Assembly (NCBI RefSeq): GCF_014641855.1
Contig: NZ_BMII01000008.1
Coordinates: forward strand, 62,001 to 126,000
Direction of reading: 5' to 3'
DNA from: Shewanella inventionis
Lineage (GTDB): Bacteria > Pseudomonadota > Gammaproteobacteria > Enterobacterales > Shewanellaceae
Length of the DNA: 64,000 nucleotides
Made by a program: the position numbers and the translations under genes. Under the pieces are notes generated by a model that saw only the letters and a list, made by a program, of their open reading frames with translations, ran no database searches and was not told the origin of the DNA. Positions 25,228 through 33,738 of the stretch are shown one piece after another. The first letter of the stretch is position 1; each line of letters starts with the position of its first letter.

Positions 25228-26402
25228 GACTTGATCTGACATTTCACTTGAAAAAGTGAGAGTTACCCGTTTTGATAAAGGTGTCGAATCTTTTAATCAA
25301 AACCAAAAGGTAACTCTCATGTTGCATACTAACAATCCAATCATTAAACACAAAGCAGGTTTACTGAATTTAGCTGAAGAACTCGGTAATGTATCCAAAG
25401 CTTGTAAAGTCATGGGGGTATCTCGAGATACCTTCTATCGCTATCAAGAACTCGTTCAAGATGGTGGTATTGACGCCCTAATAGAAAAAACACGTAGAAC
25501 ACCCAATCTTAAAAATCGTGTTGATGACGCCACCGAACAATCGGTTATCAAGTACGCGATAGACTTCCCAGCACATGGCCAGCACAGAACAAGCAATGAA
25601 CTTCGAAAGCTCGGTGTTTTTGTTTCAGGCAGTGGTGTTCGTTCAATTTGGCTCAGACACAATCTAGAAAACTTTAAAAAGCGGCTGAAAGCGTTAGAAG
25701 AAAAAGTCGCAAATGAAGGGATCATCTTGTCTGATGCTCAAGTCGCAGCACTTGAGAAGAAAAAGCATGACGATGAAGCCTGTGGTGAGATAGAAACCCA
25801 GCATCCAGGCTACCTTGGCTCACAAGATACCTTCTACGTTGGTAACCTAAAAGGCGTGGGCAGGATATACCAACAAACCTTTGTCGATACCTATAGCAAG
25901 ATAGCATTCGCTAAGCTTTATACGACGAAAACACCGATTACAGCTGCTGATATGCTCAATGATAAAGTACTGCCTTATTTCGAGCATTATGAGCTGCCTA
26001 TGCTGCGAATATTGACCGATAGAGGCACAGAGTATTGTGGTCGAGTTGAACAGCATGACTATCAGTTATACCTTGCAATAAATGATATCGATCATACAAA
26101 AACAAAGGCGATGTCACCGCAAACCAATGGTATTTGTGAACGGTTCCATAAAACTATTTTAAATGAGTTTTATCAAGTTACGTTCCGCAAAAAGCTCTAT
26201 GACAGTTTAGAAGTGTTGCAAAAAGATCTAGACGAATGGATAAATTACTACAACAATAACCGAACTCATCAAGGTAAAATGTGCTGCGGAAGAACTCCGC
26301 TTGAAACATTACTCGATGGAAAACAGATTTGGGCCGAAAAAAACTTAGCTCAAATCTAAGCTGACAGACACCAATTAGAATGGGTAACTGTCAGATCAAG
26401 TC
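25228..26402 (+). mobile_element. IS481-family insertion sequence (about 1.17 kb)
   Basis: Inverted repeats GACTTGATCTGACA (25228-25241) and TGTCAGATCAAGTC (26389-26402) bracket one transposase gene. The flanks show no clear target duplication. It lies inside the remains of an IS200/IS605 element (tnpA fragment on the left, right-end hairpin on the right). Confidence 0.85.
25319..26359 (+). CDS. IS481-family DDE transposase (346 aa)
   Basis: ATG 25319 gives MLHTNNPIIKHKAGLLNLAE; an upstream in-frame extension crosses the terminal region and is not used. An HTH reads GNVSKACKVMGVSRDTFYRYQELVQ (about residues 22-46). The rve-type catalytic core follows: QDTFYVGNLKGVGRIYQQTFVDTYSKIAFAKLY, LTDRGTEYCGR (second Asp) and KAMSPQTNGICERFHKTILNEFY (Glu). 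The first Asp of the triad is replaced or shifted in this reading (D-T-F-Y-V-G), though D-T-Y in VDTYSKIA is canonical. Full length for the family and probably functional. Confidence 0.9.
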   Translation: MLHTNNPIIKHKAGLLNLAEELGNVSKACKVMGVSRDTFYRYQELVQDGGIDALIEKTRRTPNLKNRVDDATEQSVIKYAIDFPAHGQHRTSNELRKLGVFVSGSGVRSIWLRHNLENFKKRLKALEEKVANEGIILSDAQVAALEKKKHDDEACGEIETQHPGYLGSQDTFYVGNLKGVGRIYQQTFVDTYSKIAFAKLYTTKTPITAADMLNDKVLPYFEHYELPMLRILTDRGTEYCGRVEQHDYQLYLAINDIDHTKTKAMSPQTNGICERFHKTILNEFYQVTFRKKLYDSLEVLQKDLDEWINYYNNNRTHQGKMCCGRTPLETLLDGKQIWAEKNLAQI

Positions 26403-26429
26403 TGAGCTAGTACACCTGTATTCAGGAAT

Positions 26430-26446
26430 CCCCGTTTAGGCGGGGA
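26430..26446. repeat. Orphan IS200/IS605 right-end hairpin
   Basis: CCCC-GTTTAGGC-GGGG preceded by GGAAT and followed by ATGTCAA, as at family right ends. It pairs logically with the tnpA fragment at 24850-25110. It abuts the primase stop codon at 26452. Confidence 0.6.
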
Positions 26447-26451
26447 GCATG

Positions 26452-28122
26452 TCAAATTTGCATGGATGATTTAGGCCCTCCTACTACTGTTAGTCCTTTT
26501 TTTCTGCAGATGTCATCAACAATTATTTTGGCATCAATCAAAAAACCGTCATCCAACATGAAATCTTGCAGACAGCTGTTAACTTGGAAGCTTTCTACCT
26601 CACCTAGAGTTGCTTTTATATCCATCTGGCTTATATAGCCCTGTTCATTTATAACATTCAATACTTTTGCAAATGAACTTTCTTCACCAAAAGCACTAGC
26701 GAGAGAGCTTGATATGGAATCGGTGAGTATTGGCTTTGTTACGCCTTTTGATTCAAGGAGTAGAAGCGCGGTCAGTGTATCAACATGCTGAATTGGGATG
26801 CCATTTATTACGCGTTGTGAGTATGCAATGTGCTTCTCCATTAACTGGTTTTCAGCGATTTCTAGTTTTCTGTCAATGTATGCACTAACATTATGTGCCG
26901 TTGGTTGAAATATCTGATGTGCATTTAATGTTGAACACTTACCAATTGACTCAGCGATGAGGTGTAATAACAAAGGCATATCTTTATGTTTTGTACTTTG
27001 TTCAAACGTATCTAATAACAACTGTGACATTTCAACCTTAAACTCATCGTCATAAGTATTCCTGCCTTTAGTTAACTCTCTGGCTATGAAATCATGCCAT
27101 GTGTTCGCTTTAGATAGAACCGCAGGAATTACACCTTTGCCATTCGCCGCCACCATCGCGTTCAGAGAAATTTTTTCATTTATTATAAGAACATTTAAGC
27201 CAATAACATTGTTCGATGTTTTAATTGAAGATAGTAACTCCATCGCAAGCCTCTTCGTGTCGTCAGGAGTATTCTTTACAATGTAATAGGTGCGTTGTGA
27301 TCGGTATGTGCGCAGCATTTCATTCGTAAGTGTTTTTGCGTTTGTGTCAGCGGCGCACATACAGTTTGGGATGCCCATCTCATGACACTTAATAACATCA
27401 ATCATATCATTTGAGATTATTATCGGTTCACCTTTAGTTGTCGTATTACAAGGATTGTACAATAAGCCCTTATCAGCATTTTTCTGACCGATAACATATG
27501 GTTCATTTTTGGAATTGACATATAGCCCGACAAATTGCTTGTTTTGCTTGTATAGTGGTACCACAAGCGCATTATTATCTGACGGGTTTTTTAGGTAGCC
27601 AGAATGAAAGTTTATTCTTGAAGCTAGTTTTTTTAGTGCTTCATTCGCCCTGATAGTTTCTTGTAACGATAGATTGTTTGTAGCACATGTTAATCCTAAT
27701 TCAGCGATAGTGTCCGATTTGAACATTTCATTTATTGTGTGTGTATTGGTATTTCTTTCAAAAACCTTTTGCACAAACTTAACCAAAGAGACTTCTGAAT
27801 CAGAAGGTTTTTTATTCGCTTTTGATTTATGTTCGTATTCAACGGTAAGACCGAATTTCCCTGCGATCACCTCCACAGCATCGCCAAAACCTATGGACTC
27901 ATACTCCATGACAAAATCAATTATCCCGCCATGCTCACCGCAACCAAAGCAATGGAATAAATCCTTATTTTCATTTACTTTAAATGAAGGGCTGCTTTCT
28001 GTGTGAAAAGGGCAGCAAGCAACATACTCCTTCCCTTGTTTTTTTAGAGGAACATACGAATCGATAAGCTCAACGATAGAGACTGTCTGCTTTAACTTAT
28101 CTATAAATGATTTTGAAATCAC
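26452..28122 (-). CDS. DnaG-like primase with CHC2 zinc finger and degenerate TOPRIM (556 aa)
   Basis: GTG 28122. Residues 1-90 match bacterial DnaG: ELIDSYVPLKKQGKEYVACCPFHTES, with the zinc ligands C37-x2-H40...C58-x2-C61 and then GFGDAVEVIAGKFGL. The TOPRIM region aligns (IIISNDMIDVIKCHEMGIPNCMCAADTNAKT, about residues 232-262), but the catalytic Glu of the usual EGYxD is replaced (SNDMID) and the metal-binding DxD is lost (YIVKNTPDD). The C-terminal third is unrecognised. It may be a non-catalytic loading or regulatory protein, or the active site may have shifted. It lies behind a GTAC-type operator and next to the iteron-like repeats, which fits a replication role. Confidence 0.85.
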   Translation of the reverse strand: MISKSFIDKLKQTVSIVELIDSYVPLKKQGKEYVACCPFHTESSPSFKVNENKDLFHCFGCGEHGGIIDFVMEYESIGFGDAVEVIAGKFGLTVEYEHKSKANKKPSDSEVSLVKFVQKVFERNTNTHTINEMFKSDTIAELGLTCATNNLSLQETIRANEALKKLASRINFHSGYLKNPSDNNALVVPLYKQNKQFVGLYVNSKNEPYVIGQKNADKGLLYNPCNTTTKGEPIIISNDMIDVIKCHEMGIPNCMCAADTNAKTLTNEMLRTYRSQRTYYIVKNTPDDTKRLAMELLSSIKTSNNVIGLNVLIINEKISLNAMVAANGKGVIPAVLSKANTWHDFIARELTKGRNTYDDEFKVEMSQLLLDTFEQSTKHKDMPLLLHLIAESIGKCSTLNAHQIFQPTAHNVSAYIDRKLEIAENQLMEKHIAYSQRVINGIPIQHVDTLTALLLLESKGVTKPILTDSISSSLASAFGEESSFAKVLNVINEQGYISQMDIKATLGEVESFQVNSCLQDFMLDDGFLIDAKIIVDDICRKKGLTVVGGPKSSMQI

Positions 28123-28136
28123 AAAAAGCCCTCTTT

Positions 28137-28152
28137 GGTATCTGATAAGTAC
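28137..28152 (-). promoter_or_regulatory. GTAC-type operator before the primase gene
   Basis: On the minus strand GTACTTATCAGATACC, ending 14 nt before the GTG start. It has the same motif and spacing as at 28582, 30762, 37192 and 51200. Confidence 0.65.
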
Positions 28153-28237
28153 ATTTTACATCAATATATATGCTTGTCATTATTGAAGGTTGTTTTTCTT
28201 TAGTATGAGACTTTACGTCAAGGAAGGGTTAATCTCA

Positions 28238-28467
28238 GTTTGCAACTCACTGTCACAAAATTCCTCTCGTTTGTGACAGTCAGTAGCAATCTGGTTAAAA
28301 AAGTATCAATTGCCCACAGGGCGCGTATCACTATATTTCTTACGCTTTGCAACTCACTGTCACACATCAAAACCTCATTTCGTTTATTTTTTGTTCCATT
28401 CTGTCAGCGTTTGCAACTGCCGGTCACAATCTGCATGTGTTTTGTGACAGTCGGTAGCAGTTTGCAG
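28238..28467. repeat. Iteron-like repeats TTTGCAACT..CTGTCACAA (5 copies, both orientations)
   Basis: Direct copies begin near 28239, 28347 and 28410 (TTTGCAACTCACTGTCACAA; in the third CACT is GCCG). Reversed copies lie at 28269-28289 and 28440-28460 (TTTGTGACAGTCAGTAGCAA). The first pair forms a large inverted repeat with a 10-nt centre. They fill the 490-bp gap between the divergent primase and Dsb-like genes, so they could be replication iterons or a regulator's operator cluster. Confidence 0.7.
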
Positions 28468-28581
28468 GTGAACGCTTCAGTTTCCGGTTAAGTGCGCGTA
28501 AATAGCTGTATTGTGGTTCATTCGTGCAGTTAAAGGTCACAATATTACTTGGATGTTGAAGTTAAAGGTGTTACGCTTTAC

Positions 28582-28597
28582 GTATTTATCATGTATC
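28582..28597 (+). promoter_or_regulatory. GTAC-type operator before the Dsb-like gene
   Basis: GTATTTATCATGTATC, 16 nt before ATG 28614, followed by AAAGG. Confidence 0.55.
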
Positions 28598-28613
28598 TGA
28601 AAGGTTTATTTTT

Positions 28614-29669
28614 ATGTGGAAAGCTCCTCGGTGGGGGGAAGTGCAATTCTCCAAAAGTTACGGGCTCACCTGCCTGGTTGGGGGATTTGCCCTCGCTTAC
28701 TTGTTGAGTGGTTCGGGTGTGGGTCTTTTGTGCAGTTCTGAATCATCGTTTTCTGAACGTTTCTTTTCAAAATTCCCTTCACTTGCAGGTGAAGCACATG
28801 TATTTAAAACGCCAGCATGTAACGTGTTTGCGGTGAAGCATGGCGATTCTTATGTTTTTTTTGACAACGACCTTACAACAAGCATTCAGGGCAATATGGA
28901 TGCGCTTCAGGAAGGGAATCTTAAACCTATCCGTATTTTTGGTACCGATGAGTCAAAGCGTGAGAGCAATACTCGGGTAAGGGGTACCGAAGTTCGCAGC
29001 ACACCCCGCAGTAATCTTGGGAAGTATGAAAGTGGATACGGTGCGAATGTTGTGGCTCAAACAGCATCTACTGAGGCCGAGCCTAAAAACGTACAAACAG
29101 GCGACTCGGGCGCCCCGGAATCTCCAAGCCCACATATAGGCGTAACTAACCGTGAAGTTAACGCAGACCTTAAAAACTTAGACTTCTCAATTCTGCCTGT
29201 GTATAAAGCTGAACAAAGTAAGGGTGCATTGCTGACCTTTGTTGATATAACCTGCCCAGCGTGTAAGCGTTACGTCGATAACATACAGGCTTTAAATGAA
29301 CAAGGGATAGACGTTTATTTAGCTCCTTACCCAAGAGCAGGTGGTCATTCGGTAGTGGCTAGAAAAATGCTCTCTAATTGGTGTGCAAATTATGTAAACA
29401 ACCAAACTAACGTAAGTCAGATATTAAAGACTTTTAAAGGCGCATCTATCTCAGAGCAGGCCTGTAACGACAAACAATATGAACTTAAGTTTAATCAATT
29501 TATTGAGTTTGGGGAAAAACACTTAAATAAAACTACTCCTGTTTCGTTTACCAATAATGGCATAACGGTAGTGGCTAATCACCCCGCTGATGTTTTTTTT
29601 AGCGCTTTTGTGTATGGAAACACAATGTCCCAATTTTTACGCTCTAACTCTGAGGTCATAAAACAATGA
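28614..29669 (+). CDS. Membrane-anchored thioredoxin-fold (DsbC/TrbB-like) protein (351 aa)
   Basis: ATG 28614 after AAAGG. A single membrane segment (GLTCLVGGFALAYLLSGSGVG, about residues 18-38) places the rest in the periplasm. Residues about 200-345 form a thioredoxin-like domain with active site CPAC (ALLTFVDITCPACKRYVDNI, Cys at about 213 and 216), as in plasmid DsbC/TrbB-type disulfide isomerases. The middle (residues 110-190) is a Ser/Gly/Pro-rich linker. Conjugative plasmids use such proteins to fold pilus parts; no pilus genes are in this window. The stop overlaps the next start (ATGA), so it is coupled to the Sel1 gene. Confidence 0.8.
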   Translation: MWKAPRWGEVQFSKSYGLTCLVGGFALAYLLSGSGVGLLCSSESSFSERFFSKFPSLAGEAHVFKTPACNVFAVKHGDSYVFFDNDLTTSIQGNMDALQEGNLKPIRIFGTDESKRESNTRVRGTEVRSTPRSNLGKYESGYGANVVAQTASTEAEPKNVQTGDSGAPESPSPHIGVTNREVNADLKNLDFSILPVYKAEQSKGALLTFVDITCPACKRYVDNIQALNEQGIDVYLAPYPRAGGHSVVARKMLSNWCANYVNNQTNVSQILKTFKGASISEQACNDKQYELKFNQFIEFGEKHLNKTTPVSFTNNGITVVANHPADVFFSAFVYGNTMSQFLRSNSEVIKQ

Positions 29670-30727
29670 AAGTAACTATTCTTGCGGGTTTTTTAGCTTG
29701 CACTCTTTTGGGAGTCGCTTGTTCTGTAGGCCCTATTCAGGCTGCCGCCGAGTCTAATCATCCCTTGTCACAATATAAATATGGCCTGCAACTGATTGCC
29801 GATGAAGAATTTGAGTTAGGTAGAGAGTTTATCTTGAAATCCATGCAAGCTGGAAATAAAGAAGCTATTGCATTTTGGGATGTCTACGAGGGGTGGGTTG
29901 ATACGTTAATAAAAGCCAAGGCTGGGGATATGGGTTCCCAACGTGAAGTTGGATATAACTATTCACTTGATAACTCTCCCGTGGCTACGATAAATGATCC
30001 AGAGCAAACCTTAAAGTGGCTATCAGCTGCATCAGATCAGGGCGATTACAATTCATCTTTTCTACTAGGGCAGCTGTATTCTGAGGGCAGAGTGTTTCAT
30101 AAGAATGAATCAACTGCTTTTGATTGGTTTTATCGTTCAGCAAAACAAGGCAGTGCAGAGGGTAAGTATGAATTATTTAAACGTTTAATTGCGGGTAAAG
30201 GGGTATCGAAAGATGCTTCCAAAGCTGAGATGTGGCTTAGGCTGGCGGCTAACTCAGGTCATCCAGAAGCCAGGGCGTCATTGCTGGATTATTACTACTT
30301 TCAAGGCACAAATCAAAACCTAGGCTGGGCTGCACATTGGCTGGCTATCGAAGGTGATAAGTCTAAAACAGCTAGCGTGCTTCCTTATCTGACTAAATTG
30401 TCGATAGTGGCACGCAACCCAACTGTCTTTAGCTCTTTTGACTCAGACAAGATTGTCGGCCATATAAAGCCCAAATCAGATTTGTACGCATTATATTTCG
30501 AAGGCGAATGGGTTGAGGTTTACTCACCAAAGCAAAATTTACTGGGAGTTATGAAAGCAAGCGATGTTAGCGTACAAAAAGAAGGCCGAACATGGGCGTT
30601 AAAAAATAACTATCAGCTATGTAAGGTTGAGTGTGACAGTAGCATGTGCTACCAAACTAATGCCGATGGCACCACTGATAGTTTTTCATATGATGCCGAT
30701 AAAGCCGCGTTATGCCATACGTATTAA
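29666..30727 (+). CDS. Exported Sel1-repeat protein (353 aa)
   Basis: ATG 29666 overlaps the previous stop by 4 bp. The signal sequence MKVTILAGFLACTLLGVACS is followed by AAAES, so cleavage by signal peptidase I or lipidation at Cys19 are both possible. Sel1/TPR-like repeats run from about residue 30 to 205 (e.g. AASDQGDYNSSFLLGQLYSEG, SAKQGSAEGKYELFKRLIAGKG, AANSGHPEARASLLDYYYFQG). Such solenoids scaffold protein complexes. The C-terminal 100 residues (LYALYFEGEWVEVYSPKQNLLGV) look SH3-like, with three Cys (CKVECDSSMC). It is paired with the Dsb-like protein, which could form its disulfides. Confidence 0.8.
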   Translation: MKVTILAGFLACTLLGVACSVGPIQAAAESNHPLSQYKYGLQLIADEEFELGREFILKSMQAGNKEAIAFWDVYEGWVDTLIKAKAGDMGSQREVGYNYSLDNSPVATINDPEQTLKWLSAASDQGDYNSSFLLGQLYSEGRVFHKNESTAFDWFYRSAKQGSAEGKYELFKRLIAGKGVSKDASKAEMWLRLAANSGHPEARASLLDYYYFQGTNQNLGWAAHWLAIEGDKSKTASVLPYLTKLSIVARNPTVFSSFDSDKIVGHIKPKSDLYALYFEGEWVEVYSPKQNLLGVMKASDVSVQKEGRTWALKNNYQLCKVECDSSMCYQTNADGTTDSFSYDADKAALCHTY

Positions 30728-30761
30728 CTTGCAATAGCAATAAATTGGTGTAACACTGTAT

Positions 30762-30777
30762 GCACTTATCATGTACC
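30762..30777 (+). promoter_or_regulatory. GTAC-type operator before 30791
   Basis: GCACTTATCATGTACC, 13 nt before ATG 30791, with TTAGG between. Confidence 0.6.
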
Positions 30778-30790
30778 AGTTAGGTTTATT

Positions 30791-31645
30791 ATGAGGCAGG
30801 TTAGTTCATGTAATCACATCCAGCCAATTAGCTTTAATGGTAATCACTTTACCAGCAAGAGTAATTTGGCTAGACATTATGGGATTTGCCCGAAAACATT
30901 TCGTCAGCGTCTGCGTCATGGGGTATCTGTAAAAGACTCATTGAAGCTAGAAAGACCTCCACAAAAAGGTTTTGGCTGTTTTTATCAAGGCAAAGTATTT
31001 CATAACATTTCTGAACTAGCTTTGGAGTATGGCGTATCGTCAGATGCGTTGAAATCTCGTTTAAAAGCGAATTGGCCATTAGATGAAGCGCTAGAATTGA
31101 GGCAAAGGAAAAAGAAAAATGACTCCCGAAGCCTCTTTGTTGATGGAGTTAAGTATCGGTCAATCAAAGAAGTCAGCTCAAAATACAGATTAGACCCTTG
31201 CGTGGTGAAGAGACGGTTTTTATTGCATGGGTCTATTAGTGCTGCTGTAAGCCCTATCTATGACATGTACGCCACTCCATTGTTCCTAGCAACATATATT
31301 CCCGTATTTTTTAATCGAAAAATATTTCCTTCGGTTTGCCACTTTATTAACGACTTAATTAACAAAGGGGTGGTAACCGAACATTCACTAGAATCAGATT
31401 TGGGAATAATAAATAGATTTGTTAGAGAGTTAAACATTGACCAATACCCAAACTTAAGTGAAATATCACGGATCTATTCAATACCGGCGCCAACAAAACA
31501 AACAAATTTTAATAAATTTGTTGATGACTTGCATCGCAATGTTTTTGGTTATGAATTTGATATGCTATTTCATTCGCCCATGGGATTTATCTTAAATTGT
31601 GATGCCGTAATTGAACGACTCCACATTAAGACTAAGCGCATGTAA
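30791..31645 (+). CDS. Protein with three tandem HTH-like modules (284 aa)
   Basis: Three related units of about 45 residues are visible: ISFNGNHFTSKSNLARHYGICPKTFRQRLRHGVSVKDSL, CFYQGKVFHNISELALEYGVSSDALKSRLKANWPLDEAL and LFVDGVKYRSIKEVSSKYRLDPCVVKRRFLLHGSISAAV. Each has F-x-G-x-x-F-x-S, then a helix-turn-helix with L-A-x-x-Y-G and x-x-R-L-x-x-G. This resembles the NUMOD-type DNA-binding modules of homing endonucleases, but no nuclease domain follows; residues 155-284 are unrecognised. It is likely a sequence-specific DNA-binding protein. It has its own GTAC-type operator, so it could be part of, or control, that regulon. Confidence 0.65.
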   Translation: MRQVSSCNHIQPISFNGNHFTSKSNLARHYGICPKTFRQRLRHGVSVKDSLKLERPPQKGFGCFYQGKVFHNISELALEYGVSSDALKSRLKANWPLDEALELRQRKKKNDSRSLFVDGVKYRSIKEVSSKYRLDPCVVKRRFLLHGSISAAVSPIYDMYATPLFLATYIPVFFNRKIFPSVCHFINDLINKGVVTEHSLESDLGIINRFVRELNIDQYPNLSEISRIYSIPAPTKQTNFNKFVDDLHRNVFGYEFDMLFHSPMGFILNCDAVIERLHIKTKRM

Positions 31646-31724
31646 CTATATCAAATTTAGATTTTTACCAATTTACACACAGCTTGTTAACGAAAACTGT
31701 GGATAAACTTTTAAGGTACTTTTT

Positions 31725-32684
31725 ATGTTTAGTTCATTTTGCCTCTACAAGCTTGATCCTTCGAGTAATGAGTTGTTGCTTAGCACATCTTTTTGGGATG
31801 AACTGGCTAAAGTGAATCTTATAGTTCCGTTTTCTGAATTGCCTGAAAAGCTTGCTCATGGGGTTGATAAAATTGAAGGGTTTACTTTTGCAGTTCCGGC
31901 GCTTGGCGGTAAAGAAATAAATTACCACGCTGAAGAATTTACAATATTAAATTATTGCTTTGAAACAAAAAAAGTGAAACCAGCCATTTTAAGACGAACC
32001 ATCGCGAAGCTTGAAAAGATAGCCCTCGCAGAATGTGGCCAACCATTTATTTCTAAAGAAAAAAAGAAAGAAATTAAAGCTTTAGCTACAGCACATGAGT
32101 TGCGTCGTGCAGTTGAGGACCGTGTTGAAACATTGATTGTTATTAATCGACACAAGCATTGGATAGCTTTCGGCGCAGGTTCTGAAAAAAAATGTGAAGC
32201 CATTGCTGCGTCCATCCGAAAGTTAATAGGTTCATTCCCAGTTGTTCAAATAAGTTCAGCTGCGGCATCTACTATCTTCACTGATTGGGTTAAATCGGGA
32301 GAAACACCTGAAAATTCCGATTTAAGTGATAGTTGTACTTTGATGAGCACTAAAACTGAAAGTGTTACTAGTTACAAAAAACACCATCTTGCTAGTGACT
32401 CTGAAGTGCTTAAAAACATAGAAAACTTCAAGGAGGTTGTGACCATCTCATTGCGTATTGGAGAACTGGAGGATGAATATGGCTATGTCTCCTGTTCAAT
32501 CAGTGACAGCCTCAAAGTAAGCGGGTTTAAGTTCAAAATTAACTCTGAAGATAACCAGAGTGATGATGTGTTAAACAAAATAAGCACGGAAACGTTTCTT
32601 TTTTGCTCCAATATTTCAATGATCTATGAGTTTATTGAAGATAATATTCTAAACTATACCGTGTCAACTGATGAGTTTAGTTAA
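31725..32684 (+). CDS. RdgC-like recombination-associated protein (319 aa)
   Basis: The middle matches the RdgC family: VKPAILRRTIAKLEKIALAE (family VxxxxLxxxxAxLE), then FGAGSEKKCEAIAASIRKLIGSFPVV followed by TIFTDWVKSGETP (family LRxSLGSLPV...LTxWV). The length (319) is close to RdgC, about 303. RdgC forms a ring around DNA and limits RecA-promoted recombination. ATG 31725 comes after TTAAGGTACT, a partial GTAC operator at 31705-31720. It is followed by 32756, 33067 and 33739 in one direction. A plasmid copy would guard against recombination or modulate RecA, fitting next to RdgC-sensitive SOS genes; that is inference. Confidence 0.8.
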   Translation: MFSSFCLYKLDPSSNELLLSTSFWDELAKVNLIVPFSELPEKLAHGVDKIEGFTFAVPALGGKEINYHAEEFTILNYCFETKKVKPAILRRTIAKLEKIALAECGQPFISKEKKKEIKALATAHELRRAVEDRVETLIVINRHKHWIAFGAGSEKKCEAIAASIRKLIGSFPVVQISSAAASTIFTDWVKSGETPENSDLSDSCTLMSTKTESVTSYKKHHLASDSEVLKNIENFKEVVTISLRIGELEDEYGYVSCSISDSLKVSGFKFKINSEDNQSDDVLNKISTETFLFCSNISMIYEFIEDNILNYTVSTDEFS

Positions 32685-32755
32685 TGTTTTATTTATTTAG
32701 ATTTTTACAATTTTTCAGCAACCTAATTTTTTCAATTATTCTGAAGGAAGATAAC

Positions 32756-33040
32756 ATGACAGTCCAACGTAACGAATCGATATCAAGAATGGAGATGGTC
32801 ATTCAGGATATGGCTGAACGCATCAATTCACTTGCAACTCTAATCGATGAAGAAAAAGCACCAGAGCGTAAGTTGATGTTGCAGTCTCTTGCAGAACAAG
32901 GCACGGCACTTTCAATTTCATTGCTCGAAATCAATAACAGTATTATGAGTGAATTTTCGTCTGTACAGAAAAATGCAATCATCAAAATAGTTAGCAATGC
33001 CGAAAAGTGGGTCGAAGTTGTTAAGCGTCTAGAAAAATAA
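32756..33040 (+). CDS. Small helical protein (94 aa)
   Basis: ATG 32756 (not the upstream frame start at 32684) because GAAGGAAG lies 7-14 nt before it. The product MTVQRNESISRMEMVIQDMA continues as one long amphipathic run (ERINSLATLIDEEKAPERKLMLQSLAEQGTALSISLLEINN), likely a helical bundle or coiled coil. No domain is recognised. It lies between the RdgC-like gene and 33067, all co-directional. Confidence 0.6.
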   Translation: MTVQRNESISRMEMVIQDMAERINSLATLIDEEKAPERKLMLQSLAEQGTALSISLLEINNSIMSEFSSVQKNAIIKIVSNAEKWVEVVKRLEK

Positions 33041-33066
33041 CGTTAGCCATTACCACGGAGGTTAAT

Positions 33067-33726
33067 ATGTCGGTTCATGAAGACAAAATTTCAATCGACG
33101 AGCTTGATCAAATATATGGTCAAGCAAGCAATATTTTTTATCAGACATCGATTGAGCTAGCCAAGCTAGGCAGCAAGGTTTCCCCATTGGTGGTTTTTGC
33201 TGCGGGAGTTATTTGTATGGAGGCTGGCGTGGCAGCCACGTACCTTGAGTGGAGTAAAGACGTAATCGCATCGAATCCATTTAGCGACATTCTCACTTCT
33301 GATTACATAGGGGAATTGCTGAATAATGAAAGACAGTTTACAGGCGAATATATTACGGCAGCAGGCGCTGGTATTTCTTTAACCAGCCCTTTGATAGCTA
33401 GTTGTATTAATTCAGTAAAACAATCATTACATTCATTCAACACTGACCCTTTAACCGCCAGTTTCAATCGTGTTGGGAACTTCTTGTCTGACAGATTTAA
33501 AAACAACAACATCAAAGATGTAGCAGAGGCAATCGTGCTTTATCGAGAAGCATTTGAGCAATCGACACTTGAGCCGGGTGAATCTCTTGTAAAAGCTTGG
33601 GCAAAAGCCGAATCTCGGCTGATGGAGGCAAAAGGGTTAAATAATGATTTACACTCAAGTTCTGTCCTAAATGCAATAACAGAACTTGAGCGTAATGCTC
33701 ATATTGTAAATTGTAATCCGGTATAG
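33067..33726 (+). CDS. Hypothetical protein, possible membrane helix (219 aa)
   Basis: ATG 33067 with ACGGAGG at ideal distance. There is one hydrophobic stretch (KVSPLVVFAAGVICMEAGVAATYL, about residues 37-60) and a second weaker one (YITAAGAGISLTSPLIASCI). The rest is helical and acidic. No domain is known. Its stop TAG is 13 bp before the next start (33739), so it is in the same operon as the RdgC-like and VRR-NUC genes. Confidence 0.6.
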   Translation: MSVHEDKISIDELDQIYGQASNIFYQTSIELAKLGSKVSPLVVFAAGVICMEAGVAATYLEWSKDVIASNPFSDILTSDYIGELLNNERQFTGEYITAAGAGISLTSPLIASCINSVKQSLHSFNTDPLTASFNRVGNFLSDRFKNNNIKDVAEAIVLYREAFEQSTLEPGESLVKAWAKAESRLMEAKGLNNDLHSSSVLNAITELERNAHIVNCNPV

Positions 33727-33738
33727 GTGTTTTTAGTT

